From Mesorhizobium comanense (GTDB taxonomy: Bacteria > Pseudomonadota > Alphaproteobacteria > Rhizobiales > Rhizobiaceae): a stretch of DNA of 64,000 nucleotides. The stretch is taken from positions 620,001 to 684,000 of the forward strand of contig NZ_SCNN01000001.1 of NCBI RefSeq assembly GCF_005503535.1. The letters run 5' to 3'. This document shows positions 45,901 to 53,595 of the stretch, piece by piece. The translations under genes and the position numbers were made by a program. The notes beneath the pieces are model-generated. The model was not told the origin of the DNA and did no database searches. It saw nothing but the letters and a program-made list of their open reading frames with translations. Every line of letters begins with the position of its first letter. Positions within the stretch are counted from its first letter, which is position 1.

Positions 45901-47041
45901 CCGCGAGGTCGTCGACCCGGCTCGACAGGGAGCTCAGCCGATCCATGACGGCGTTGCCGGGATGGTCCTGCGCCACTTCCTCGATCTGCCTTGCCAGCGA
46001 GTCGATACGCTTCTCGATGCGTTCAAACGCCTCGTGGTCTACCGAATTCGCCTGCGCGGCGACAGTGGAGGCGACGATGGCTCGGGAAATCTCGTCCAGG
46101 CGCTCATCGATCATGGTAAGCGTCTCGCCGCCGCTTCTGTCCTGCTGGCTGGCGAAGTGATCGACGGCGCCGGCCAAGGTACGGACCTTTTCCTCAAGCG
46201 AGCGCAGCGAAAGCGATTCCGGCAGGTTGTTGACGGCGTTGCTGATCTGCTCGAGCCGATCGGTCAGGGCGGCAAGCGCCGGATCGTCGGTGCGCTTGCG
46301 CTGGTCGGCATCGACGCGGTCCTCGAAGGCCGTCCAGCGGCGGTCGAAATCGTCCCAGCGGCGGTCGACCTTCTGCACGCTCTCCTCGCGCGCCAGCGTG
46401 TCGAGCGCGCCCTTGACCTGCTCCAGTTCCAGCCGCAGCAGGTTGACGCTTCTGTCGTCGCTCTTCTCCGATAGCGATTTGATGGCGCCCGAAAGCCGCT
46501 CGAATTCCAGGCCGAGCTCGGCGCTGCCCTTGCCCTGGGTCTTGGACTGGAAGGCGCGGTCTATGTCCTTGCGCAGCGCATCGAACTCGCGCTGCAGTCC
46601 TGATGTCATCTGGTGGCGCAGTTCCTCGCGCATGCCGCGCAATTCGCCGGCGATCTTGCCGACCATGGCGACGCTGTCTTCCTGGCCGCGCACGCGGTCG
46701 ATGTCGCGGGCGATGGTCTGATAGTTCTGGTCGAAGGCAGGTGCCGGCGCCGGAGCCTGCGGGCGCGGCGCCGGTTGCGGATCCTCGTACCAGCGCTGCT
46801 GGCCGGTCGGCTGGGCGGCGGGATAGCGCGGGCTGGCGGCGGGATAGCGTGGATCGGCGGCAGGGTAGCGCGGATCGTCGCCATACTGGCGCGAAGCGGG
46901 ACGTGCCATCGCATCCTCGCGCGTCTGCCCCAGGCGCTGTTCCAGCGTCTCCAGCGAGCGGTTCAGTTGCTCGAGCGTGGTCTGTGGCCTGCGCTGCCTG
47001 CCAGCGTTGAGTGTATCGAGATAGGACCGCTTGCTGTTCAT
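42962..47041 (-). CDS. podJ: PodJ-like polar organelle development protein
   Basis: A 1359-residue inner-membrane protein with PodJ architecture: a long cytoplasmic coiled-coil region with many heptad-like repeats (about residues 20-640), a Pro/Ala-rich linker, one transmembrane helix (about 883-903), a periplasmic Ala/Pro-rich tract, four Sel1-type repeats (about 1090-1250, for example AKWYEKSAELGFAPAEYRIGNFYEKG) and a C-terminal peptidoglycan-binding domain (about 1300-1359, ILNKNGYDAGGADGVMGDKTKNAI). PodJ marks the new pole and guides polar organelles and cell division. The N-terminal MNSKRSYLDTLNAGRQRRP fits rhizobial PodJ. Confidence 0.85.
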   Translation of the reverse strand: MNSKRSYLDTLNAGRQRRPQTTLEQLNRSLETLEQRLGQTREDAMARPASRQYGDDPRYPAADPRYPAASPRYPAAQPTGQQRWYEDPQPAPRPQAPAPAPAFDQNYQTIARDIDRVRGQEDSVAMVGKIAGELRGMREELRHQMTSGLQREFDALRKDIDRAFQSKTQGKGSAELGLEFERLSGAIKSLSEKSDDRSVNLLRLELEQVKGALDTLAREESVQKVDRRWDDFDRRWTAFEDRVDADQRKRTDDPALAALTDRLEQISNAVNNLPESLSLRSLEEKVRTLAGAVDHFASQQDRSGGETLTMIDERLDEISRAIVASTVAAQANSVDHEAFERIEKRIDSLARQIEEVAQDHPGNAVMDRLSSLSSRVDDLAGRANLPEQAMERLAKQIAHIADKIDQAPAMPDADYIFQGLEQRFDVLSGMMERRQGDAIEQGNMLFRDLERRLDEVADRLDQRMPQVDSAGIMEAIDARFTALAKRIETRAPDPAGEAAIRGLESRLEDISSRLDASAAQVAGIDPELIRSLEGQVAGLSAHLSKPSTPLPEFEDISPRLNEIEKALAGTRDSILGAAREAAENAVRSLAGSNANTSAVSGLAQDLKTLETLTRRSDERNSRTFEAIHDTLLKIVDRLGSLETSEPSDAVSELLETGAAEQSSWRDARRPKMTVNAPSLNIDEPLPLTGDMADLDGRAAAILRAEPASQPAVSAEANLPRGLGTRTPAEAAAAAAMAALGSDTIVEKDQPAGRKSMFGGLARAFKGKKAAEAPPLAGSAPSVDIPSVDLDEPLDPKVANRPLEPGSGAPDLNAIMKRVRDERGQPAKPNDGDAAKSDFIAAARRAAQAAAAEADALKRQSTMKGPVKALRIGDLLKARRKPILMAAAAIMLALAGLQLGKAFLSDPQVATNDTAPIVAAQPVQTASIDTTTQPTAEVPPAMTDNAPARTVRQAEQSAPASKDDMAPQTAMAMPSDTDAMVDAAPAAQPAPVPAASAAPSSGAQAAAPEPMASATPAPVAPMFAAPAATSTASAPPAAGSQTTAIEQPTAAAPATASDTTGAVALAQTSPATATAKFDIPADAGPVALRDAAANGDAKALFEVGSRYAESRGVKEDMAAAAKWYEKSAELGFAPAEYRIGNFYEKGIGVARDIKKSKTWYQLAAEQGNASAMHNLAVLFAMAADGVTDNESAAHWFQEAADLGVKDSQFNLGILAAKGVGMKQNLEESYKWFALVAKTGDKDAATKRDEIANALRPEQLERARAATELWKAKPLNAAANSADIPESWQEGTPQTTAGIDMKKAVKNIQLILNKNGYDAGGADGVMGDKTKNAIIAFQTDNKLPATGAVDEKLVKALLARK

Positions 47042-47235
47042 CGGTGCGTCCGTCTTTCAGATTGGCCAGCGTGTGGCCAGCTCCCCAAGTCCCTGCCGGA
47101 ACGAGGCGACCGCGCTTCCATGCCACGGTGGAAGACAAGCTTCCCGGGGGTTTCACCCGCGCTCCGAAAAACCGTGAAAAATTCGATACAGGATAAACAC
47201 GGGTAGCCGACGCGCCCACATTTCCCCCAACGTGG

Positions 47236-47260
47236 TAAACAAGGCGTTAACCAAGCTTAA
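47236..47260. promoter_or_regulatory. possible CtrA sites upstream of podJ
   Basis: TAAA-N7-TTAA at 47236-47250 (seven of eight matches) is overlapped by TTAACC and a TTAA-N6-TTAA at 47247-47260 with one base less than the consensus spacing. It lies about 195-220 bases upstream of podJ. Caulobacter podJ is under cell-cycle control, so the position is reasonable. Confidence 0.35.
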
Positions 47261-47356
47261 GAAGTTGCGAGGAAGTTGGTGTTGGGCCTGTTTGGTGCGG
47301 CATAAAGCACCGTTTGGAGAACGCCCTTGCGTCATGAGGCGGCTATCGGTATAGAA

Positions 47357-47372
47357 TTGACGTAAACGTAAA
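47357..47372. promoter_or_regulatory. putative MerR-regulator operator, upstream of its own gene
   Basis: TTGACGTAAACGTAAA; its complement matches the palindrome upstream of the acyl-CoA dehydrogenase at 48698-48719 in 13 of 16 positions, including an intact ACGTCAA end. It lies 127 bases before the MerR start, consistent with autoregulation. Confidence 0.65.
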
Positions 47373-47498
47373 AGGCGCATTTTGTGTGCCGTTTGCGATT
47401 TTGTTTGTCGAAACCACGGCTGGAAGCACGCCCCCGCTTCCAGTCAGGCGACGCAGGTCCAGGACCGCGATGCCATCAGACGGGGAAAGCCAGTGACC

Positions 47499-47960
47499 AT
47501 GAAGCTTATCTCGGCCGGCGAGACCGCGGCCAATACCAACAATATACCTGTCGAAGCCGGCGAGGATCTCGCCCGCATCGGCGAAATGGCCAAGAAATAC
47601 GGCGTGACGCTGCGCACGCTGCGTTTCTACGAAGACAAGGGCCTGCTGAACCCGCAGCGTGACGGCTCGACCCGTCTCTACACGCGCCGCGACAAGGCCC
47701 GGCTCAAGCTGATCCTGCTCGGCCGCAAGGTCGGGTTCTCACTGCGCGACGTCAAGCAGATGATGGACCTTTATGACCCGACTGGTTCCAACACCAAGCA
47801 GTTGCGGCTGGCGTTGGACAAGTCGGAGAAGCAGCTTGCCCGCCTGCAGAAGCAGCGTGCGCTGATCGACGACGCCATCAACGAGCTGAGCGGTTCGATG
47901 TCGGCCGTGCGCCAGATGCTCATCGAGCGTACGACCGCGCCGGCCAGCGCCGCCAGCTGA
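47499..47960 (+). CDS. MerR-family transcriptional regulator of the beta-oxidation genes
   Basis: A 153-residue regulator with a MerR winged helix (IGEMAKKYGVTLRTLRFYEDKGLLNPQRDGSTRLYTRRDKARLKLI, residues about 29-73) and a C-terminal coiled coil that dimerises the protein; no Cys-rich metal-binding loop, so it senses an organic signal. Comparable MerR regulators (LiuR type) control acyl-CoA and branched-chain amino acid breakdown. The ATG at 47499 is preferred; GTG at 47493 is an alternative. Its operator recurs before the acyl-CoA dehydrogenase operon. Confidence 0.88.
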   Translation: MKLISAGETAANTNNIPVEAGEDLARIGEMAKKYGVTLRTLRFYEDKGLLNPQRDGSTRLYTRRDKARLKLILLGRKVGFSLRDVKQMMDLYDPTGSNTKQLRLALDKSEKQLARLQKQRALIDDAINELSGSMSAVRQMLIERTTAPASAAS

Positions 47961-47986
47961 ACGGATCGGCCGGATTTCCGACAGTC

Positions 47987-48017
47987 AAAGCCGCGTGGCC
48001 ATGTCACGCGGCTTTTT
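47987..48017 (+). terminator. intrinsic terminator of the MerR gene
   Basis: Stem aaagccgcgtg (47987-47997) and cacgcggcttt (48005-48015) with a seven-base loop, ending in a run of T on the plus strand, 27 bases past the stop. Confidence 0.9.
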
Positions 48018-48050
48018 CAATTGATCAGGGTGAGTGCTGTGGGCCCCGCC

Positions 48051-48602
48051 TCAGGATGATGCCTGCGCTTGCGAGGTACTGATCCGCAAGCCGGTTGTGC
48101 CCGCGGCCTCAAGAAGGGCAAGTAAACTCCAGAATGCGTCGGGAGATGCTGTCCCGAAGTCCACGCTCAGCGCCCTGGGCCGGATGGAGAGAGAGTGGAC
48201 GATGTTGCCGAGTTCGGCGCCCTCCACGTAACGCTCATCATCGGGGTCGAACCAGTGTTGGAACCAGGCATCTATCTGGTCGAGTGGAGGGGCCGCGAGC
48301 GTGTGATGGATCATGACATCGTTCCATTGGAGCTGGTCGATCAGAAAGTCGGCGTGCCCGAGCCGGCCCGATATCGGCTCGAAGGCCATGAAATCCGGCT
48401 GAAGCTCCGCAGGTTCGACCTCTCCATCATTTTTCACAAAGTCGACGCAGCAAAGACCCCGAAAGAGCCCACTCTCTTCGCCGATCTGGAATTTTACTTC
48501 TGCCGATCCCTGAACGCAGTTTTGCCGTTGCTCTTCGACGAACGTCCGGAATTGATCCAGATAGCGGCTCTGGATGCTGATTATGAATGCCGTAGGGTTC
48601 AT
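48051..48602 (-). CDS. hypothetical protein between the MerR gene and its targets
   Basis: A 183-residue soluble protein not recognised from any family. It is rich in acidic and aromatic residues, with notable segments DFLIDQLQWNDVMIHHTLAAPPLDQIDAWFQHWFDPDDERY and ALSVDFGTASPDAFWSLLALLEAAGTTGLRIS. There are no signal peptide or membrane helices. It lies antisense between regulator and target operon, and its base composition looks slightly less GC-rich than the flanks, consistent with a later insertion. Immunity-like proteins share this size and acidity, but that is only a guess. Confidence 0.7.
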   Translation of the reverse strand: MNPTAFIISIQSRYLDQFRTFVEEQRQNCVQGSAEVKFQIGEESGLFRGLCCVDFVKNDGEVEPAELQPDFMAFEPISGRLGHADFLIDQLQWNDVMIHHTLAAPPLDQIDAWFQHWFDPDDERYVEGAELGNIVHSLSIRPRALSVDFGTASPDAFWSLLALLEAAGTTGLRISTSQAQASS

Positions 48603-48697
48603 TCCGCGAAATTGCCTCGTCTAGAACGCGCCGACAAGCGGCCTTTGCGAAGTCTGATCGGACCAGACGGTGTCAAAAATTTTTGCGACACAGAGAA

Positions 48698-48719
48698 TTG
48701 ACGTTTACGCAAACGTCAA
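48698..48719. promoter_or_regulatory. palindromic operator before the acyl-CoA dehydrogenase operon
   Basis: A 22-base element with perfect nine-base arms TTGACGTTT (48698-48706) and AAACGTCAA (48711-48719) around ACGC. It is 84 bases upstream of the operon's first start codon and matches the site before the MerR gene, so it is probably the MerR-family operator. Confidence 0.75.
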
Positions 48720-48803
48720 TATTTGCTATTGCGGCATCAACATTGGCTCGCTTGCCGTGCACGGCTTGATTTCGGGGCCAAATCCGCAGGGTGGAGAAAA
48801 AGC

Positions 48804-50615
48804 ATGCCGACATACAGGGCTCCGGTCCAGGATACGCTGTTCGTCCTCAACGAGGTGCTGGGCTATCAGCGCTATTCGAACCTCCCCGGATTTTCCGACG
48901 CCACGCCCGACGTGCTTGAGGCGATCCTCGCCGAAGGCGCCAAGCTCGCCGAAAACGTCATGCATCCGCTCAACCGTGTCGGCGACATGGAAGGCTGCGT
49001 GCGCCACGAGGACGGCTCGGTGACGACGCCGAAAGGGTTCAAGGAAGCTTTCGACCAGTATCGCGAAGGCGGCTGGATGGGGCTCGCCGCGCCGGCCGAG
49101 TTCGGTGGCCAGGGGCTGCCCTACATGGTGCACCAGGCGGTCTCCGAATACATGGTCTCGGCCAACATGGCGCTGATGATGTATCCGGGCCTGACACAGG
49201 GCGCGATCGCGGCGATCATCACCCACGGCACCGATGAGCAGAAGGCGACATGGCTGCCGAGGCTGGTCGAGGGCGCCTGGACCGGCACCATGAACCTGAC
49301 CGAGCCGCATTGCGGCACCGATCTTGGCCTGCTGCGCACCAAGGCTGTCCCCAACGGCGACGGCACCTACAGGATTTCAGGCCAGAAGATCTTCATCTCG
49401 GCCGGCGAGCACGACATGTCGGACAACATCATCCATCTGGTGCTGGCCCGCATCGAAGGCGCACCGGACGGCGTGAAGGGTATTTCGCTGTTCATCGTGC
49501 CCAAGCTCAAGCTCGATGCTTCAGGCAATCCCGGCGAGAAGAACACGCTCTCCTGCGGTTCGATCGAGGAGAAGATGGGCATCCACGCCAATTCGACCTG
49601 CGTCATGAACTACGACGAGGCAGAAGGCACGCTGCTCGGCGAGGCCAATGGCGGCCTGAAGGCCATGTTCACGATGATGAACGAGGCGCGGCTCGGTGTT
49701 GCCCTGCAGGGGCTGTCGCTGTCCGAGATCGCCTACCAGAACGCCGTTTCCTACGCCAGGGATCGCCTGCAGGGCCGTTCGCTGTCGGGGCCGAAGGCGC
49801 CGGACAAGAAGGCCGACCCCATCATCGTCCATCCCGACATCCGCCGCAGCCTGATGACCATGAAGGCGTTCAACGAGGCCGGCCGCGCGCTGGCACTGTG
49901 GACGGCGATCAAGTCCGACATCGCGCACCGCTCCCCCGACGACAAGGACCGGCAGGCCGCGGAGGACTACACCGGCCTGATGACCCCGGTGGTCAAGGGC
50001 GTGTTCACCGACAAGGGTTTCGACCATGCCGTCATGGCCCAGCAGGTGTTCGGCGGTCACGGCTACATCGAAGAGCACGGCATGAGTCAGTTCGTGCGCG
50101 ATGCCCGCATCGCCATGATCTATGAAGGCGCCAACGGCATCCAGGCGCTCGACCTCGTCGGCCGCAAGCTTGGCCTCAATGGCGGCCGCGCCGTGCAGGC
50201 CTTCTTCAAGGAGGTCGGCGAGTTCTGCGAGGAGAACCGCGCCGACGAGAAGATGGCGCCGTTCACCAAGGGTCTGAAGAAGGGCCTCAACGACCTGCAG
50301 GCGGCGACCATGTGGCTGGTGCAGAACGGCATGGCCAAGCCCGACAATGCCGGCGCCGCCTCGACCGACTACATGCATCTCTTCGGCCTCGTGGCGCTGG
50401 GCTACATGTGGGCGCAGATGGTCAAGGTCGCGCTTGGCAAGACCGGCGCCAACGGCTCCCAATCTTTGCACGAAAATAAAGGGGCGTTCTACGACAACAA
50501 GGTCGTGACGGCGCGCTTCTTCATGGAGCGCATCATGCCGGAGACCTCGGCGCACCTCGCTCGCATTTCGAGTGGTGCGGACACGCTAATGGCTCTTCCA
50601 GCGGAAGCGTTCTAG
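48804..50615 (+). CDS. acyl-CoA dehydrogenase with C-terminal extension (FadE/DmdC-like)
   Basis: FAD-dependent enzyme of 603 residues that makes trans-2-enoyl-CoA from acyl-CoA, longer than typical (about 390) through an extra C-terminal acyl-CoA dehydrogenase domain. N-terminal and middle-domain motifs [29 protein letters not shown] and [12 protein letters not shown] are present, and the active-site region reads [20 protein letters not shown]. The ATG at 48804 follows GTGGAGAAA. DmdC and FadE-type functions both fit. First gene of the operon behind the MerR operator. Confidence 0.93.
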   Translation: MPTYRAPVQDTLFVLNEVLGYQRYSNLPGFSDATPDVLEAILAEGAKLAENVMHPLNRVGDMEGCVRHEDGSVTTPKGFKEAFDQYREGGWMGLAAPAEFGGQGLPYMVHQAVSEYMVSANMALMMYPGLTQGAIAAIITHGTDEQKATWLPRLVEGAWTGTMNLTEPHCGTDLGLLRTKAVPNGDGTYRISGQKIFISAGEHDMSDNIIHLVLARIEGAPDGVKGISLFIVPKLKLDASGNPGEKNTLSCGSIEEKMGIHANSTCVMNYDEAEGTLLGEANGGLKAMFTMMNEARLGVALQGLSLSEIAYQNAVSYARDRLQGRSLSGPKAPDKKADPIIVHPDIRRSLMTMKAFNEAGRALALWTAIKSDIAHRSPDDKDRQAAEDYTGLMTPVVKGVFTDKGFDHAVMAQQVFGGHGYIEEHGMSQFVRDARIAMIYEGANGIQALDLVGRKLGLNGGRAVQAFFKEVGEFCEENRADEKMAPFTKGLKKGLNDLQAATMWLVQNGMAKPDNAGAASTDYMHLFGLVALGYMWAQMVKVALGKTGANGSQSLHENKGAFYDNKVVTARFFMERIMPETSAHLARISSGADTLMALPAEAF

Positions 50616-50628
50616 GGTTGACTGGCGT

Positions 50629-50680
50629 CCTCCTCCCCCTTGAGGGGAGGGCGGCCCGAAGGGCCGGGAGGGGTCCGGCG
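50629..50680. repeat. GC-rich double stem-loop intergenic repeat
   Basis: Two adjacent hairpins: cctcccc/ggggagg (50632-50650) and cggccc/gggccg (50652-50666). Elements of the form CCTCCCCCTTGAGGGGAGG next to GGCCCGAAGGGCC are widespread in Mesorhizobium intergenic DNA; no U-tract is present, so it may act as an attenuator or mRNA-stabilising element between the two dehydrogenase genes. Confidence 0.6.
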
Positions 50681-50748
50681 TGCAGTGCGCCAACGTCCCC
50701 TGAACTGATGTGCCCTGGCAGGGGCGCTGGCGTAGCGGAGGAAACGGC

Positions 50749-51918
50749 ATGACCAACCCAGCAGAGATCCTTGGCCTTCCCAAGCCCGCCTGGGCTGCGG
50801 ACGAGGTCGGCATGCTCTACGACATGGCAAGCCGCTTCATGGCGGAGGAAATTGCGCCGCGTTACGACGAGTTCGAGAAGAACGAGATGGTCGACCGCGA
50901 GAGCTGGCGCAAGGCCGGCGCCGCCGGCCTGCTCTGCGCCTCCATGCCGGAAGAGTATGGCGGCTCGGGCGGCACGTTCGCTCACGAGAGCGCCATCATC
51001 GAGGCCATCGGCCATGTCGGCGTCGACGGATTCGGCATCGGCCTGCACAATTCGATCGTCGCGCCCTACATCCTCCACTACGGCTCGCAGGAGCAGAAGA
51101 AGAAGTGGTTGCCCAGGCTCGCCACCGGCGAACTGATCGGCGCCATCGCCATGACCGAGCCGGGCGCCGGCTCCGACCTGCAGGGCGTCAAGACGCGCGC
51201 CGAGAAGGACGGCAACCAGTACAAGATCAACGGCTCCAAGACCTTCATCACCAACGGCCAGCTTGCCAACCTCATTATCGTCGTCACCAAGACCGATCCG
51301 GAAAAGGGCGCCAAGGGCACCTCGCTGATCGTCGTCGAAACCGACGAGGTCGAAGGTTTTGAACGCGGCCGCAACCTCGACAAGATCGGCCTCAAGGCCA
51401 ACGATACGTCGGAACTGTTCTTCAACGACGTGCGCGTGCCCACCTCCAACCTGCTCGGCCATGAGGAAGGGCAGGGCTTCATCCAGCTGATGCAGCAATT
51501 GCCGCAGGAGCGGCTCCAGATCGGCACTGGCGCCATCGCCATGATCGAGCGAGCGCTGGCGCTGACCATCGACTACGTCAAGGAGCGCAAGGCCTTCGGC
51601 AAGGCGATCATCGACTTCCAGAACACCCAGTTCAAGCTGGCCGAGCTCAAGACCGAGGCGACCGTCGGCCGCGTCTTCTACAATGACTGCGTCACCCGCC
51701 ACATCAATGGCGGTCTCGACCCGGTCACCGCCTCGATGGCCAAGTACTGGCTCTCCGACCTGCAGGGCAAAGTCGTCGACGAATGCCTTCAATTGCATGG
51801 CGGCTATGGCTACATGAATGAATATCCGATCGCCCGCATGTTCCGCGACGCTCGCGTCCAGCGCATCTACGGCGGCACCAACGAGATCATGAAATTGCTG
51901 ATCGGCCGCTCTCTCTGA
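50749..51918 (+). CDS. acyl-CoA dehydrogenase
   Basis: Medium-length acyl-CoA dehydrogenase of 389 residues. The FAD/acyl-CoA motifs AIAMTEPGAGSDLQGV and INGSKTFITNGQLANL and the C-terminal catalytic region LHGGYGYMNEYPIARMFRDARVQRIYGGTNEIMK, with its Glu in GGTNE, are intact. The substrate chain length cannot be fixed by sequence. The ATG at 50749 has a GGAGGAAA ribosome site. It precedes the thiolase gene by 31 bases. Confidence 0.95.
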   Translation: MTNPAEILGLPKPAWAADEVGMLYDMASRFMAEEIAPRYDEFEKNEMVDRESWRKAGAAGLLCASMPEEYGGSGGTFAHESAIIEAIGHVGVDGFGIGLHNSIVAPYILHYGSQEQKKKWLPRLATGELIGAIAMTEPGAGSDLQGVKTRAEKDGNQYKINGSKTFITNGQLANLIIVVTKTDPEKGAKGTSLIVVETDEVEGFERGRNLDKIGLKANDTSELFFNDVRVPTSNLLGHEEGQGFIQLMQQLPQERLQIGTGAIAMIERALALTIDYVKERKAFGKAIIDFQNTQFKLAELKTEATVGRVFYNDCVTRHINGGLDPVTASMAKYWLSDLQGKVVDECLQLHGGYGYMNEYPIARMFRDARVQRIYGGTNEIMKLLIGRSL

Positions 51919-51949
51919 GCATCGACCGGCAAACCCAAGGAGCAGGAAA

Positions 51950-53158
51950 ATGGCCGAAGCTTATGTCTATGACGCCGTTCGCACGCCGCGCGGCAAGGGC
52001 AAGAAGGACGGATCGCTGCACGAAGTGCCGGCGGTGCGCCTTGCCGCCAAGACGCTGGAAGCGCTGCGCGACCGCAACGGGCTCGATACCGGCACGGTCG
52101 ACGACATCATCTTCGGCTGCGTCGATCCCGTCGGCGAGGCGGGTTCGGTCATTCCGCGCGCCGCCGCTTTCGAGGCCGGCTACGACACCAAGGCGCCCGG
52201 CATGCAGATTTCGCGCTTCTGCGCCTCGGGCCTCGACGCCATCAATTTCGGCGCCGCCAAGATCGCGCAGGGCGCCGACGAGATCGTCATTGCCGGTGGC
52301 GTCGAATCCATGTCGCGCGTCGGCATGGGGGCTTCCGGCGGCGCCTGGTTCATGGATCCCTCGGTCGGCCTTCCCGGCTGGTTCGTGCCGCAGGGCATCT
52401 CGGCCGACCTGATCGCCACCAAATACGGCTTTTCCCGCGACGATGTCGACGCATACGCCGTCGAGAGCCAGAAGCGGGCCGCCAAATCCTGGGCCGACGG
52501 CCGCTTCAAGAATTCGGTCATTCCGATCAAGGACCAGAACGGCCTGACCATCCTCGACCATGACGAGCATATGCGGCCTTCGACCGACATGCAGTCGCTG
52601 GCCTCGCTCAACCCGTCCTTCGTCATGCCCGGCGAAATGGGCGGCTTCGACGCGGTTGCCGTGCAGAAGCATCCCGAGGTGGAAGAGGTCAACCACGTCC
52701 ACCACGCCGGCAATTCCTCGGGCATCGTCGATGGCGCCGCCGCCGTGCTGCTCGGTTCGAAGAAGGCCGGCAAGGCGATGGGCCTGAAGCCGCGCGCCCG
52801 CATCCGCACCTTCGCCAACATCGGCTCCGAGCCGGTGCTGATGCTGACCGGTCCGGTCGACGTCACCGAGAAGCTTCTGAGGCGCGCCAAGATGAAGCTG
52901 TCGGATATCGACCTGTTCGAGCTCAACGAAGCCTTTGCTTCCGTCGTGCTGCGCTACATGCAGGCATTCGAGATCCCGCATGACAAGATCAACGTCAATG
53001 GCGGCGCCATCGCCATGGGCCATCCGCTCGGCGCCACCGGCGCCATGATCTTCGGCACCGTGCTCGACGAACTGGAGCGCCGCGACCTCAACACCGCGCT
53101 GGTGACGCTGTGCATCGGTGCCGGCATGGGCACCGCCACGATCATCGAGAGGGTCTGA
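51950..53158 (+). CDS. acetyl-CoA C-acyltransferase (thiolase)
   Basis: Last enzyme of beta-oxidation, splitting 3-ketoacyl-CoA into acetyl-CoA and a shortened acyl-CoA. The 402 residues have nucleophile Cys91 in RFCASGLDA, His358 in [10 protein letters not shown] and acid/base Cys388 in LCIGAGMG. FadA/FadI-type activity fits the operon; a biosynthetic AtoB role is less likely here. Followed after 3 bases by the YbaY-like gene. Confidence 0.95.
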   Translation: MAEAYVYDAVRTPRGKGKKDGSLHEVPAVRLAAKTLEALRDRNGLDTGTVDDIIFGCVDPVGEAGSVIPRAAAFEAGYDTKAPGMQISRFCASGLDAINFGAAKIAQGADEIVIAGGVESMSRVGMGASGGAWFMDPSVGLPGWFVPQGISADLIATKYGFSRDDVDAYAVESQKRAAKSWADGRFKNSVIPIKDQNGLTILDHDEHMRPSTDMQSLASLNPSFVMPGEMGGFDAVAVQKHPEVEEVNHVHHAGNSSGIVDGAAAVLLGSKKAGKAMGLKPRARIRTFANIGSEPVLMLTGPVDVTEKLLRRAKMKLSDIDLFELNEAFASVVLRYMQAFEIPHDKINVNGGAIAMGHPLGATGAMIFGTVLDELERRDLNTALVTLCIGAGMGTATIIERV

Positions 53159-53161
53159 GCG

Positions 53162-53581
53162 ATGGCGGAACTCACCCGACGCGCGCTGCTGACATTGATC
53201 GGCGCCACAGCCCTTGTCGCCGGCGGCGCCGACGCCGCCAGCGCCGCGCGCGGCCGGGCCAGCATTCGCCTGCGCGGCGTTGTTCGCTACGCCGCCAGCG
53301 GCCCGCTGCCTCCCGGCAGGCTCACCATTCGCCTTGAGGAGCAGGGCGTCATGGACAAGGCCGCCCGGCGCATCGCCGTGGCCACGGCGCGCAGCACCGG
53401 ACGCAGCCGGACCGTTTCGTTCGAGATGGATGTGCCGCGCGCGGCACTGGAACGGGCGGTCGACCCCGGCTTTACGGTGCGCCTGGAGCGCGGCGGCCGG
53501 CTGATCGCCATCAACACGTCAAAGCAAAGCTACCGGGGCCACCGCGCGGTGTCCCTGACAATCGAACCCATCCTGTATTGA
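53162..53581 (+). CDS. YbaY/YscW-like secreted beta-sandwich protein
   Basis: A 139-residue exported protein: RR-containing signal ([24 protein letters not shown]), then one domain with [26 protein letters not shown] and [15 protein letters not shown], which resembles YbaY-type lipoproteins (a type III chaperone-like sandwich), though no lipobox Cys is seen. It sits between thiolase and the fadJ-type gene, a striking place for a secreted protein; the overlap with flanking spacers indicates cotranscription. Function unknown. Confidence 0.7.
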   Translation: MAELTRRALLTLIGATALVAGGADAASAARGRASIRLRGVVRYAASGPLPPGRLTIRLEEQGVMDKAARRIAVATARSTGRSRTVSFEMDVPRAALERAVDPGFTVRLERGGRLIAINTSKQSYRGHRAVSLTIEPILY

Positions 53582-53595
53582 GGGGGACAAAGATC

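Larger units (their letters stand above)
47042..47498. other. divergent control region of podJ and the MerR gene
   Basis: No supported coding sequence. It holds the podJ promoter side (with TTAA-rich CtrA-like matches at 47236-47260) and the MerR gene's operator at 47357-47372. A frame that extends the MerR gene upstream to 47382 lacks a start with a ribosome-binding site. Confidence 0.6.

Noticed and set aside
43752..46474. Two long plus-strand frames across the PodJ-like gene
   Set aside because: Low-complexity Ala/Ser or Arg/Gly translations opposite a coiled-coil and Sel1 coding region; they are reverse readings of repeats.
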